DNA from: Jatrophihabitans sp. GAS493
GTDB lineage: Bacteria; Actinomycetota; Actinomycetes; Mycobacteriales; Jatrophihabitantaceae
Reading direction: 5' to 3'
Assembly (NCBI RefSeq): GCF_900230215.1
Contig: NZ_LT907982.1
Span: forward strand, 1,178,001-1,242,000
DNA length: 64,000 nucleotides
Part shown: positions 18,185 to 26,390 of the stretch, in pieces
Position numbering within the stretch: position 1 is the first letter of the stretch
How the letters are laid out: every line of letters begins with the position of its first letter
The notes under the pieces: model-generated
Databases searched by the model: none
What the model was told of the DNA's origin: nothing
What the model saw: the letters and a program-made list of their open reading frames with translations, nothing else
Position numbers and translations under genes: made by a program

Positions 18185-18739
18185 ATGAGAAGGTCATTGA
18201 TTTCACGAAACGTTGTAACTGGCCTCGGACGGGTCGAAAGGCTCGGACGGCTCGGACGGCTCCGCAGGATCGTCGTGCTGGCGGCTTCGCTTTCGGCGAT
18301 CGGTGTGCTGCTGTCCGCTTGCGGTTCGTCGGTTCTCAACTCGGGGGTGCCGTCGGGTAGTAACACCTGGGCCAGCGCGCCGGTCGCGTCGGGAACACTG
18401 TCGCTGGTTCCGACGACCGCTGCCCCCAGCAGCGGCATCGTGATCACGCCGCTGACCCAGTTCTGCTCGGACGTCTCGGTGAACCAGAACTTCCTCGGTA
18501 AGTTTCCGACCACTTCGCAGCAGGCGGCCGACGTGACCTCGATCTGGGACACGATCGGGCGGGAAGCCCCGGAGGCGATCAAGCCGACGGTACTGGCCCT
18601 CGCCGCGGTGGTCCACAAGTTCGCTGACGGCACCATCACCGGCGCCGACTCGACTTCGATCGGCAAGAACTTGAGTGCCTTCGCCAGCTGGGTCGGCGAC
18701 AACTGCGGAACCCTAGGGTCGGCGGCACCGACAAGTTGA
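18185..18739 (+). CDS. Predicted lipoprotein of unknown function
   Basis: Exported lipoprotein of 184 residues. A 28-residue Arg/Gly/Leu-rich N-terminus leads into a hydrophobic helix and a lipobox LLSAC with acceptor Cys46. The mature part is Ser/Thr/Ala-rich and has two further Cys (in TQFCSDVS and GDNCGTLG), which could form a disulphide. No known domain is recognised. The DNA encoding the N-terminus has short CTCGGACGG-type tandem repeats (about 18225-18262). TAGACT at 18156-18161 is a possible -10 box. No clear SD supports ATG 18185, so the start is uncertain. Confidence 0.7.
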   Translation: MRRSLISRNVVTGLGRVERLGRLGRLRRIVVLAASLSAIGVLLSACGSSVLNSGVPSGSNTWASAPVASGTLSLVPTTAAPSSGIVITPLTQFCSDVSVNQNFLGKFPTTSQQAADVTSIWDTIGREAPEAIKPTVLALAAVVHKFADGTITGADSTSIGKNLSAFASWVGDNCGTLGSAAPTS

Positions 18740-18776
18740 CTCGCCCTTAGCGATCCGCCGGCGCCCCCGACCAGGG

Positions 18777-19844
18777 TCAGTGATCCAGGCGGACGGTGGT
18801 GATGACCCCGCGGTGGTCGGAGCCGGGCAGGCTCACCGTCACCAGTGACTGGGCCGTCGCCTTGTTGGTCAGCACGTGGTCAATGCCGATCAGCGGCGGA
18901 TACCAGGTGTCAGCCGGATAGGTACGGGCACCACCGGCACCGGCCTGCTCCCCGGCGTCGTTGTAGCCGTCGCTGAGCAGCTTGCGGAACTGCGCGGTGT
19001 CCAGGGTCGCGTTGAAGTCGCCGCCGACCAGCACTCCACCGCCATACGGTGTGGCCGAGTTCTCCAGCAGGGAGAGCAACTTCGGCAGCCGGGCCATGTC
19101 CTTGAGCCAGTCGTCGGGTGACTGCGGGAAGGGTCCTGGCATGTGCGTCGCGGCCACAGTGGGGCTGGCTGACTGCCCCGGAATGAGCAGCCGGGCCGAG
19201 ACCAGGGCGAAGGTGAAGGTGGTGTACTTCTCCCGGTCGGCGAGTGGGTACGCGCTCCACAGGCCGACGCCACGGGCATCCGGTCGGGGATCGACCAGGC
19301 TGTAAGGCAGTGCGGCGTCGAGGCCGGCGTTCTTGAGGTTGGCCCGCTCCTGCTTGGTGAGCTCCTCCAGCATGAGGACGTTGACGTGGTGCTCGCGTAC
19401 CAACCGCACCACGCTGGCCGGGTCGGTGCTGCCCAGACGGAGGTTGCCGGTCATCACGACGATGCGGGGCCCGTGCAGGTAGCCGGCGTCACTGGCCACA
19501 AACCGCGGGATCAGGACCGTCGCACCGACCACTGTCACGATCACCGCGAACACGAACGGCCGCAACTGCCGGCGCAGGCCGGTGAGGAGGAGCGCGACCG
19601 GGGTCAGGGCGATCAAGTAGCCGGAGAAGGCGGCCAACGCCAGCAACGAGCTGATTCGGAAGCTGAGCCCGTGCAGCAGCAGGCCGAGGACCCCGACGGC
19701 GACGAAGCCGTAGTTGACGAGGTGATTCCCGATACGGCGAATCAGCCGGCGGATGCTGCGGTGATCGGGCGGCTGGGTCTGCTTGGTGTGCTTAGGGAGC
19801 TGTGGCGGCCGTGTTGGCTTTGTCGGCTGTGTCGACGATGTCAC
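18777..19844 (-). CDS. Membrane-anchored endonuclease/exonuclease/phosphatase (EEP) family protein
   Basis: 355-residue protein with a Pro/Thr/Gln-rich cytoplasmic N-terminus, three membrane helices (about residues 43-120) and an extracytoplasmic EEP-fold hydrolase domain. Active-site blocks can be followed in order: TGNLRLG (Asn), MLEELT (Glu), ATHMPG (His), GGDFNATLD (Asp/Asn) and GSDHRGV (Asp/His). The fold covers nucleases, sphingomyelinases and phosphoinositide phosphatases; an outside location argues for a phosphodiester lipid or extracellular nucleic acid as substrate, unproven. The GTG start has a good SD (GAGGAGCGTTA). Confidence 0.83.
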   Translation of the reverse strand: MTSSTQPTKPTRPPQLPKHTKQTQPPDHRSIRRLIRRIGNHLVNYGFVAVGVLGLLLHGLSFRISSLLALAAFSGYLIALTPVALLLTGLRRQLRPFVFAVIVTVVGATVLIPRFVASDAGYLHGPRIVVMTGNLRLGSTDPASVVRLVREHHVNVLMLEELTKQERANLKNAGLDAALPYSLVDPRPDARGVGLWSAYPLADREKYTTFTFALVSARLLIPGQSASPTVAATHMPGPFPQSPDDWLKDMARLPKLLSLLENSATPYGGGVLVGGDFNATLDTAQFRKLLSDGYNDAGEQAGAGGARTYPADTWYPPLIGIDHVLTNKATAQSLVTVSLPGSDHRGVITTVRLDH

Positions 19845-19963
19845 TAACGCTCCTCAGGCAGCGTGCTGGTGCAGCGGGTGCGCCGCAGCATTCAGAGCGC
19901 TGAGAGAGACGATAGCGGGCCTGGATTGCCGGCATGTCTCGGAGTACCGCTGCTACTGCGGGC

Positions 19964-20194
19964 TCAGGCGGCGTCGCGGGAAGCCGTGTCGCGGGTGCCG
20001 TGGTTGGCGCTCGAGTGACGCAGGTGGACCAGTGCGGCGACCGGGGAGCGGTGACTGCGATGCGCGAAGCGAGCCCGACGGAATCGGTTACAGACCGTAG
20101 CCGAGCACTCGCCACAATCAGATCCCGCCCGGAAGTGCTCGTGGGCGTCGCGTCCGTGGCCACACTTGCAGGTCTGCTCTGCCGTTGCTCTCAT
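19964..20194 (-). CDS. Small Cys/His-rich protein (putative zinc-binding), paralogue A
   Basis: 76-residue protein. After a short start it reads CKCGHGRDAHEHFRAGSDC, then CxxC and VCNRFRR; the rest is basic and His/Ser-rich. Four Cys plus His in this spacing suggest a metal-binding knuckle. The same pattern recurs at 24872-25102 (C-x-CGH-x-R-x2-H-x-H-x-R-x-G-x-DC-x2-C-x4-VC-x-RFRR), so the two are paralogues. ATG 20194 has GAGGAG with good spacing; the frame runs further upstream without coding character. It lies between map and the EEP gene on the same strand. Function unknown. Confidence 0.72.
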   Translation of the reverse strand: MRATAEQTCKCGHGRDAHEHFRAGSDCGECSATVCNRFRRARFAHRSHRSPVAALVHLRHSSANHGTRDTASRDAA

Positions 20195-20318
20195 CGGGGG
20201 GCTCCTCTGGTTTCGTGCGGTCAGCGTCCATGCACGCAGAGCCTGGCCCCCCAGAACCTGGCTTGCATGTTCATAGTAGTGGGGCGTCTTAACGCTGTCC
20301 ACACGTCTCAGGGCACTC

Positions 20319-21197
20319 TCAAAGAGTCGGCAGGGTGAGGATCTCCGCCCCCGAATCGGTGACTACGAGGGTGTGCTCCCACTGGGCCACCCAGGAGCCG
20401 TCCTTGGTCAGGACGGTCCAGTCGTCGTTCCAGATGATCCAGTCGATGCCACCCAGGGTGAGCATCGGCTCGATCGTGAAAGTCATCCCGGGCTCGAGGA
20501 TGGTGGTCGCCCGTGGCTCGTCGTAGTGCAGGATCGTCGGCTTGGTGTGGAAGCTCGGGCCGACTCCGTGGCCGGTGTAGTCGCGGACCACTCCGTAGCC
20601 GAATCGCTTGGCGTAGGACTCGATCACGCGTCCGATGACGCTGACCGGGCGGCCCGGCGCCACAGCTTTGACCCCACGCATCATCGCCTCGTGGGTCCGC
20701 TCGCCGAGCAGGCGCACCTCCTCTGACGGGGTTCCGGCGAAGTAGGTGGCACAGGTGTCGCCGTGAACGCCGCCGATGAACGCGGTGATGTCCACCTTCA
20801 CCACATCGCCGTCGTTGAGCTCGCGGGAGTCCGGGATGCCGTGACAGATGACCTCGTTCACGCTGGTGCAGAGCGACTTGGGGTAATGCTTGTAGCCCAG
20901 CGTCGAGGGGTAGGCGCCGTGGTCCAGGACGAATTCGTGGCCAATCCGGTCCAACTCGTCGGTGGTGACTCCGGTGGCGACGTGGCGCCCGACCTCGACC
21001 AACGCGTCGGCGGCGATCCGGCCGGCGATCCGCATCGCCGCGATGGTCTCGTCATCCTTGACCATCGGGTCGTCATAATCCTGCTGAGCAGTCGTGGTGC
21101 GGCCGAGCTGGTCGACATAGTGCGGGCGCGCGATCGAGGCCGGCACGGAGCGACGCGGTGAGATGGTCGCGGGCTGGATCGGGGTGCTCACAGACAT
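20319..21197 (-). CDS. map: Type I methionine aminopeptidase
   Basis: Cytosolic metalloprotease that removes the initiator Met from nascent proteins. The 292-residue product has the MetAP I fold with the five metal ligands in recognisable blocks: Asp in VVKVDITAF, Asp in VHGDTCATY, His in GHGVGPSFH, Glu in FTIEPML and Glu in QWEHTLVV. An extension of about 40 residues precedes the catalytic core, as in some actinobacterial MetAPs. ATG 21197 is chosen because CAGAAT ends exactly six bases before it, a leaderless arrangement seen repeatedly here; no SD is present. Confidence 0.95.
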   Translation of the reverse strand: MSVSTPIQPATISPRRSVPASIARPHYVDQLGRTTTAQQDYDDPMVKDDETIAAMRIAGRIAADALVEVGRHVATGVTTDELDRIGHEFVLDHGAYPSTLGYKHYPKSLCTSVNEVICHGIPDSRELNDGDVVKVDITAFIGGVHGDTCATYFAGTPSEEVRLLGERTHEAMMRGVKAVAPGRPVSVIGRVIESYAKRFGYGVVRDYTGHGVGPSFHTKPTILHYDEPRATTILEPGMTFTIEPMLTLGGIDWIIWNDDWTVLTKDGSWVAQWEHTLVVTDSGAEILTLPTL

Positions 21198-21203
21198 ATG
21201 CCC

Positions 21204-21209
21204 ATTCTG
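21204..21209 (-). promoter_or_regulatory. -10 box of leaderless map
   Basis: On the minus strand CAGAAT is followed by six bases and then the ATG of map (21197). Transcription would start at or next to the A of the start codon. A -35 element is not clear. Confidence 0.5.
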
Positions 21210-21256
21210 CCAGCGCTGACGGGCGGCAATCCGCGTGCGAGCGGGTGGGGCAGCAC

Positions 21257-21262
21257 TAGGAT
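21257..21262 (+). promoter_or_regulatory. -10 box (TAGGAT) of leaderless small membrane gene
   Basis: TAGGAT fits TAnnnT and is followed by exactly six bases and GTG 21269. It is back-to-back with the map promoter, 47 bp away, making a compact divergent promoter pair. Confidence 0.55.
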
Positions 21263-21268
21263 CGGTCT

Positions 21269-21490
21269 GTGGCGGCGCGGTCTCGCCGACGTCGAGCCGT
21301 AAGCCCGTCTGACTTCGTCCGGGAGACGCGCATGAGTCGCACCATCGTGGCATCGATCATGATCTTCGTAATGCTCTTCGGCGTCTTCACCGGCATGATC
21401 GTCGCGGCGCATTACGGCAATAGTGGTCCGGCCTGCTACCCCGTGGTCGAGCACAGCGACTGGATGCTCGACCAGGAACAGCAGTGCTGA
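21269..21490 (+). CDS. Small single-pass membrane protein
   Basis: 73-residue hypothetical protein: a very basic N-terminus, one hydrophobic helix ([20 protein letters not shown], residues about 26-45) and a short polar tail with two Cys. Support for translation is the leaderless promoter (TAGGAT, six bases, GTG). A second in-frame ATG at residue 22 would give a shorter form that starts right at the helix. No family recognised. Confidence 0.5.
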   Translation: MAARSRRRRAVSPSDFVRETRMSRTIVASIMIFVMLFGVFTGMIVAAHYGNSGPACYPVVEHSDWMLDQEQQC

Positions 21491-21523
21491 CCCGGTTCGC
21501 CGAGCCCGAGTGGCTCGCCCCGA

Positions 21524-23230
21524 TCAGACCTCGATGACGGTCGGGACGAGCATCGGCCGGCGCCGGTAGGTACGGTCGACCCAGCGCCCGACGCTTCGAC
21601 GGATGGCCCGCTCCAGCGCCTCGGAGTCACGCGTTCCGTCGGCCACCGCCTTCTCGACGACGCTGACCAGTTCGGCCCGAATCGGATCGAGACCGGCCGG
21701 GTCGTCGGTGAAGCCGCGGGCGTAGATCTCGGGGCCGAAGACGACCTTCCCGGCGAGCATGTCCACCGCCACCAGGATGGAGATGAACCCCTCCTCGCCG
21801 AGAATGAGGCGATCCTTGAGCGCGGCGTCGGTGATGTCCCCGACGGCGAGACCGTCGACGTAGACGTAGCCGACCGGTACCGTGCCGACGAGCGTGGCGA
21901 CGCCGCCGACCAGATCGACCACGGTGCCGTCCGGGGCGATCATGATGTGCTCGTCGGTCATCCCGGTTGAGCGCCCGATCGCCGCGTGCGCGCGGAGGTG
22001 ACGCCACTCGCCGTGCACCGGCATCAGGTTCTTCGGACGTACCGCGTTGAGCAGGTAGCGCAGCTCGCCGGCCGGGGCGTGACCGGAGACGTGCACCAGG
22101 GCCATCGACTTATGAACGACCGCCGCGCCCAGACGGGCCAGGCCATTGATGACCTGACCGACGGAGTTCTCGTTGCCCGGGATGAGTGAGGAGGCCAGCA
22201 GGATCGTGTCATCGGGAACGACGGTGATGAGCGGATGCTCATTGTTGGCCATCCGGGAGAGCGCCGAGAGCGGCTCGCCCTGCGATCCGGTCGAGATGAG
22301 CAGCGTCTTGGAGGCCGGGAGGTCGCCGATCTGCTTGATGTCGATCAAGACGCCGTCGGGAACCTTGAGCAACCCGAGATCGCGGGCGATACCCATGTTG
22401 CGCACCATCGAGCGCCCGACCAGGGCCACCTTGCGGTTGGAGGAGACCGCCGCGTCGAGAACCTGCTGGACGCGGTGCACGTGCGAGGCGAAGCAGGCGA
22501 CGATGATTCGGCCGCGGGCCTTCGTGATGACGTCGGCCACCACCTTGCCGACGTCGAGCTCGGACGGGATGAAGCCGGGTACCTCGGAGTTGGTGGAGTC
22601 CGACAGCAGCAGGTCGACCCCCTCGTCGCCGAGTCGGGAGAAGCCCGGGAGGTCGGTGAGGCGGCCGTCCAGCGGCGTCTGGTCCATCTTGAAGTCACCG
22701 GTGTGCAGGACCACCTGGCCGCCGACGTGAATGGCGACGGCGAGCGCGTCCGGGATCGAGTGGTTGACCGCGAAGAACTCCAGCCCCCAGTCGCCGATCT
22801 GTTCCCGGTCGGTCTCGCGCACCTGCTGCAGGACAGGACGAATCCGGTGCTGCTCCAGCTTCGCGGCCACCAGGGCCAGCGTCAGCCGGGAGCCGATGAT
22901 CGGGATGTCCTTGCGCTCGCGTAGCAGGTAAGGCAGGGCGCCGATGTGATCCTCGTGGCCGTGGGTGAGCACCACGGCGTCGATGTCCTCCAGCCGCTCG
23001 CGAAAGTACGACCAATCGGGCAGGGTGACGTCGATGCCAGGTGAGTTCGTCTTCCCCAGCAGCATGCCGCAGTCGACGACCAGCAGGCGGCTGGGCCCCT
23101 TCTCCGGCTGGTACTCGAACATGGTCATGTTGCGGCCGACCTCGCCGATCCCGCCCAATGCGACGATGCGCAGAGTGCCGCGTTTCAGTGGCGGGGGAGC
23201 ATCTTTGTCGCGCTTTCGATCGTTGGGCAC
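21524..23230 (-). CDS. rnj: Ribonuclease J
   Basis: Metallo-beta-lactamase/beta-CASP ribonuclease of 568 residues, of normal length. RNase J has 5'-3' exonuclease and endonuclease activity in mRNA decay and rRNA maturation. The catalytic zinc motif is THGHEDHIGALPY; further ligand blocks are LHTGDFKMDQTP and the C-terminal PVHGEWRHLRAH. The beta-CASP insert includes DSTNSEVPG and ISTGSQGEPLSALSRM. The start codon is GTG 23230: TAGCCT ends exactly six bases upstream, so the mRNA is probably leaderless. In many actinobacteria the gene follows dapA; here it does not. Confidence 0.96.
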   Translation of the reverse strand: MPNDRKRDKDAPPPLKRGTLRIVALGGIGEVGRNMTMFEYQPEKGPSRLLVVDCGMLLGKTNSPGIDVTLPDWSYFRERLEDIDAVVLTHGHEDHIGALPYLLRERKDIPIIGSRLTLALVAAKLEQHRIRPVLQQVRETDREQIGDWGLEFFAVNHSIPDALAVAIHVGGQVVLHTGDFKMDQTPLDGRLTDLPGFSRLGDEGVDLLLSDSTNSEVPGFIPSELDVGKVVADVITKARGRIIVACFASHVHRVQQVLDAAVSSNRKVALVGRSMVRNMGIARDLGLLKVPDGVLIDIKQIGDLPASKTLLISTGSQGEPLSALSRMANNEHPLITVVPDDTILLASSLIPGNENSVGQVINGLARLGAAVVHKSMALVHVSGHAPAGELRYLLNAVRPKNLMPVHGEWRHLRAHAAIGRSTGMTDEHIMIAPDGTVVDLVGGVATLVGTVPVGYVYVDGLAVGDITDAALKDRLILGEEGFISILVAVDMLAGKVVFGPEIYARGFTDDPAGLDPIRAELVSVVEKAVADGTRDSEALERAIRRSVGRWVDRTYRRRPMLVPTVIEV

Positions 23231-23236
23231 ATGTCG

Positions 23237-23242
23237 AGGCTA
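23237..23242 (-). promoter_or_regulatory. -10 box (TAGCCT) of leaderless rnj
   Basis: TAGCCT on the minus strand is followed by six bases and GTG 23230. It fits the TAnnnT consensus and the spacing seen at other starts in this window. Confidence 0.55.
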
Positions 23243-23299
23243 TCTTCCGGGCCCCGAGCGGTTAGCGTTACCCCGATCATCAGCGACCTGAGGAGCCCC

Positions 23300-23578
23300 T
23301 TGAACTACGCCTTGGACACCAGTCAAGCTCAGAAGCTCGGTATCGGAGTCATCGTCGGGGTGATCCTCCTCGGCCTGCTTCTCAGCTTCGTCGTGACCGC
23401 GGTCGTCGGCCGGATCATCATCCTGGCCCTGGTTGTCGGCGCCGGGTTGTTCATCTGGCATCAGCGCGAGGACATCGCTGCCGCGGCCCGAAAATGCGAC
23501 GCGACATTCCTCGGCGTGCACTTGACGCCGACCGATCCCCAGATCAAGGCGCAGTGCGTCAAGGTCGCGAACCCCTGA
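23300..23578 (+). CDS. Small membrane protein with two helices
   Basis: Hypothetical protein of 92 residues from TTG 23300, which has AGGAG four bases upstream; the frame opens earlier at 23231 but overlaps the rnj promoter there. Two adjacent hydrophobic segments (about residues 13-35 and 38-55) are followed by a short soluble tail with two Cys. It is divergent from rnj and ends at a strong bidirectional terminator. Function unknown. Confidence 0.65.
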   Translation: MNYALDTSQAQKLGIGVIVGVILLGLLLSFVVTAVVGRIIILALVVGAGLFIWHQREDIAAAARKCDATFLGVHLTPTDPQIKAQCVKVANP

Positions 23579-23672
23579 CCGTTTCCGTCCGCTATTGGAG
23601 CTGAGCCGTCCCCTATTGGAGCTGGGAGTGGCTAATGCCGCCGATCAATGTCACCTCGGTGGCAGAAATGAA

Positions 23673-23709
23673 TTCGGCCCGCCGGAGCGAATTGCTCCAG
23701 CGGGCCGAA
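23673..23709. terminator. Bidirectional hairpin terminator
   Basis: A 16-bp stem with one mismatch closes a 5-nt loop (GAATT): arms 23673-23688 and 23694-23709, starting TTCGGCCCGC and ending GCGGGCCGAA. It lies between two convergent genes (23300-23578 plus, 23745-24596 minus), as expected of a shared terminator. Just upstream, CTATTGGAGCTG is repeated (around 23592 and 23612). Confidence 0.8.
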
Positions 23710-23744
23710 CCGTACGTGCGAATGCTGCGGACTAGTCGCAGCGA

Positions 23745-24596
23745 TCAGGCAATCTCTTCGGCCTCTTCGACCGACGCTGGCTCGTTGTCGGCGCCGACCG
23801 AACGACGGCGAGCCGTCTCCAGCTTGCGGATAGCGGCGACCTCACGCGCCATCCGGCGCGCGCTGCCCTTCTCCTCAAGGATCGTCTTGAGGACCCGCAG
23901 GCCGTCCCGGATCGCGTTCAGGTTGCTCTCGCCATGGATCCGGCTGCGCTCAACGCTCGGCACCTCGTGCACGGCGAGCTTAGCGGCGGCGATACGGCAG
24001 TTCAGGACCGTTTCGATCTCAAAGCCATCGCCCCACATCATCCCGGAGGCGTTCGTGACCGCGATGTCCGGATCCGGCAGGTCCACCGAGTCGAGGATGT
24101 CGCTCCAGAAGGCGTTGTACCCGTAGCAGAGATCGGTGTACTTGGTCTTGAGTAGCAGATTGGTCAGGATGTTGAGGCCTTTGTTGCCCCCGCTGCGGTA
24201 GCGAGTGATGTCGTGGCTGCCGCCGCCGTCGCAGAACCGGCTGCCCTTGGCGAAGTCGGCGCCGCGTACGAGCGTCTCGATGTAGGCCGGGATCTCGGCT
24301 GGGTCGGCCGAACCGTCGGCGTCGAACATGACAATCACATCGCCGGTGGCGGCCCGGAAGCCACAGACCAGCGCATTGCCCTTGCCCTTACGGGTCTGGT
24401 GAATAACGCGAATGCTCGGCATCACCCGCAGCGCCGTCTCGATCGTGCCGTCCGTCGAGTTGCCGTCGACCAGGATGACTTCGTGGACCTCGGGCAGTTC
24501 AGGCAGAACCATCTCTAGGTTTCGGGCCTCGTTGCGGGCCGGAATCACGATCGAGATCGTTGGATTCGGCTTAGCTATCCGGAGCTGCGTGCTCAT
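23745..24596 (-). CDS. GT2 dolichyl-phosphate-sugar synthase-like glycosyltransferase (GtrB/DPM-like)
   Basis: 283-residue GT-A transferase without membrane helices. It reads ISIVIPARNEARNLEMVL, VDGNSTDGTIE, RKGKGNALVCGF and the metal motif MFDADGSADPAE. This set is typical of enzymes that make polyprenyl-phosphate-linked sugars, such as GtrB, DPM1 or Ppm1-like proteins. The product would be a lipid-linked monosaccharide donor for extracytoplasmic GT-C transferases, perhaps for region 1. SD AAGGGG precedes ATG 24596. Monocistronic, ending at the hairpin at 23673. Confidence 0.87.
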   Translation of the reverse strand: MSTQLRIAKPNPTISIVIPARNEARNLEMVLPELPEVHEVILVDGNSTDGTIETALRVMPSIRVIHQTRKGKGNALVCGFRAATGDVIVMFDADGSADPAEIPAYIETLVRGADFAKGSRFCDGGGSHDITRYRSGGNKGLNILTNLLLKTKYTDLCYGYNAFWSDILDSVDLPDPDIAVTNASGMMWGDGFEIETVLNCRIAAAKLAVHEVPSVERSRIHGESNLNAIRDGLRVLKTILEEKGSARRMAREVAAIRKLETARRRSVGADNEPASVEEAEEIA

Positions 24597-24756
24597 TCGT
24601 TCCCCTTAGACTTCGAGCGCGGGCGCTGATAGAAGGCGGCATTCCCATATTGGTCAGAGCGTCTTGACACAGAATCTAGAGCCTATCGGTTTCGTTTTGA
24701 TTGCAAGAACTTGAACTGCAGTCGCGCATCCGGTGAAACACTCACTTTGTGGCGGA

Positions 24757-24798
24757 TACTCGCGTGATACGCACCACGTGATGTAGCGTCCGCGAGTA
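24757..24798. promoter_or_regulatory. Large inverted repeat, possible operator
   Basis: TACTCGCG (24757-24764) and CGCGAGTA (24791-24798) are perfect 8-bp arms around a 26-bp centre that is itself partly self-complementary (GATACGC against GCGTC). It lies in the 275-bp divergent region between the GtrB-like gene and the small Cys/His-rich gene. It could be a regulator binding site or an RNA hairpin. No nearby regulator is assigned. Confidence 0.4.
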
Positions 24799-24871
24799 CA
24801 AACTGGGGGCTGCGCTGGGGTAGTAGCCAAAAATTATTGGTTCATCCAACCTGTCCGCTCGGGAGATCATC

Positions 24872-25102
24872 ATGGGCAAGGCAACCGCGAGATGTAGCTG
24901 TGGCCATGTCAGGGCGAGTCACACGCATTACCGCCGTGGTACCGACTGCAGCAGTTGCCCAACGGGTGTCTGCCTGCGGTTTCGCCGCCAGAGTTACCTG
25001 AGACGTCTTGTCCCATGGATTGGTAACCCGTCATCGATCCCAGCACACCAGGAGCAGCAGGTCAATCGAACAGAGACCACGCACGGCCGCTCATCAGGCT
25101 GA
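24872..25102 (+). CDS. Small Cys/His-rich protein (putative zinc-binding), paralogue B
   Basis: 76-residue protein with CSCGHVRASHTHYRRGTDC, SSCPTGVC and LRFRRQSYLRR, followed by a polar Gln/Thr/Arg-rich tail. It shares the full Cys/His frame with the product of 19964-20194 but little else, so the metal-site-like part is what is conserved. The ATG has GGGAG at about seven bases. It is convergent with the DedA gene. No described family is recognised; a nucleic-acid or protein-binding zinc knuckle is a guess. Confidence 0.7.
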   Translation: MGKATARCSCGHVRASHTHYRRGTDCSSCPTGVCLRFRRQSYLRRLVPWIGNPSSIPAHQEQQVNRTETTHGRSSG

Positions 25103-25121
25103 GAGCCCCGTAGCTACAGGC

Positions 25122-25814
25122 CTACGGCGCATCCGAACCAACCTGCACGCGACTCTTGTTGCGGTTGCGCAGGTAGTGGATGAGGGTGGGCAGGAGGGAC
25201 AGGATGACGACGGCCATGATGATGTAGTCGAGATACTGCTTGTTGTCCTGGACGAACTGGAACTTGCCCAGCTGGTGGCCGATGATCAACATGGAGTCGG
25301 TCCAGAGAATGCCACCGATGACCGAATACAGCACATAGAGACTGAAGCGCATCTTGCCGACACCGGCCATGACGCTCGCGACCGTGCGAACGACGGGTAC
25401 GAATCGCGCCAACACGATGGTCCAGCTGCCGAAACGATTGAAGAACCGCTCGGCCTTGGTCACGTACTCGGGGCTGAAGAACTTCGAGTCGGGCTTGTCG
25501 AACACCTTCGGGCCGGCCCGGTAGCCGATCCAGTACCCGACCAGATTGCCGATGAACGCGGCGATCGGGGCCACCACCAGGAACTTCCAGAGTGGGTCGT
25601 TCAGGGTCCCGATCGAGATCGAGATTCCCGCCGAAAGAAGCAGCGTGTCGCCAGGCAGGAAGAAACCGACCAGTAGGCCAGTCTCGGCGAAGAGGATGAT
25701 CGCCAGCCCGATCAGCCCGAACTTGTTCAGCAGCGTGCTCGGGTCGATCGGGTTTGCCAGCACTGTCTGACCGGTCACAGCGTGCGCGGCCAGCGGCGCA
25801 GCAAAAGAAAGCAT
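25122..25814 (-). CDS. DedA family membrane protein
   Basis: 230-residue polytopic membrane protein of the DedA/SNARE-associated family, implicated in undecaprenyl-phosphate or phospholipid recycling and envelope homeostasis. Diagnostic stretches are FAETGLLVGFFLPGDTLLL, GNLVGYWIGYRAG and the basic ARFVPVVRTVASVMAGVG. TAGACT ends exactly six bases before ATG 25814, indicating leaderless translation. The short C-terminal tail is basic. Confidence 0.92.
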   Translation of the reverse strand: MLSFAAPLAAHAVTGQTVLANPIDPSTLLNKFGLIGLAIILFAETGLLVGFFLPGDTLLLSAGISISIGTLNDPLWKFLVVAPIAAFIGNLVGYWIGYRAGPKVFDKPDSKFFSPEYVTKAERFFNRFGSWTIVLARFVPVVRTVASVMAGVGKMRFSLYVLYSVIGGILWTDSMLIIGHQLGKFQFVQDNKQYLDYIIMAVVILSLLPTLIHYLRNRNKSRVQVGSDAP

Positions 25815-25820
25815 TCTGGA

Positions 25821-25826
25821 AGTCTA
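25821..25826 (-). promoter_or_regulatory. -10 box (TAGACT) of leaderless dedA-like gene
   Basis: TAGACT on the minus strand, six bases before ATG 25814, matching TAnnnT and the recurrent leaderless spacing. Confidence 0.55.
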
Positions 25827-25900
25827 CGAAAGATCTGCCGGCTTTTCGTCCGCACGTGAAATCGGCGTGGGGCGTCCGCCCGATTTTGCGAGGTTACCGT

Positions 25901-26224
25901 TCAGTCGGAACTGACCTCGACGTCCTTCCAGAATGCGATGCGATCGGTGATCTCGGCGGCCGCTTCCTTGGGCCTCGGGTAGTACCAGGCGGCATCGGTG
26001 GAGGTCGTACCGTCCACGGTCACCGAGTAGTACGACGCGGTCCCCTTCCAGGGGCAGATCGTATGAGTGTCCGACGCAGTAAGGACATCCGCGCTGACGT
26101 CGTCCTTCGGAAAGTAGTGATTGCCTTCGACTATCACGGTGTTCTCGCTCTGTGCGATCACCGTGCCGTTGAGCGTTGCCCGAACCGTCATGTGACTTCC
26201 AATCGATGCATCCCTCGGCCTCAT
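25901..26224 (-). CDS. DUF427 domain protein
   Basis: Small protein (107 residues from ATG 26224, 96 from ATG 26191) that is a single DUF427 domain. Typical motifs are IVEGNHYFPKDDV, CPWKGTASYYSV and AAWYYPRPKEAA. The biochemical role of the family is not established. An excellent SD (AAGGAGG) precedes ATG 26224, while family alignments from memory begin nearer 26191, where GGAAG also stands; I keep the SD-supported start. It is divergent from the aldolase gene. Confidence 0.85.
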   Translation of the reverse strand: MRPRDASIGSHMTVRATLNGTVIAQSENTVIVEGNHYFPKDDVSADVLTASDTHTICPWKGTASYYSVTVDGTTSTDAAWYYPRPKEAAAEITDRIAFWKDVEVSSD

Positions 26225-26390
26225 CGGCCCTCCTTGGAGCAACGCCGACTGTGTCAAGGTTCATTCCGTGGCGTTTCGAGTTGCGCTGGCCGACCGGTTG
26301 TGAGTGGAGGGGTCAGCTCAGGTGATAATTGCAGCGTAAGCAATGCCCCGACCTACCTCTGACCCTTCGTGCAGTTCTCTGGAGAGCCAT

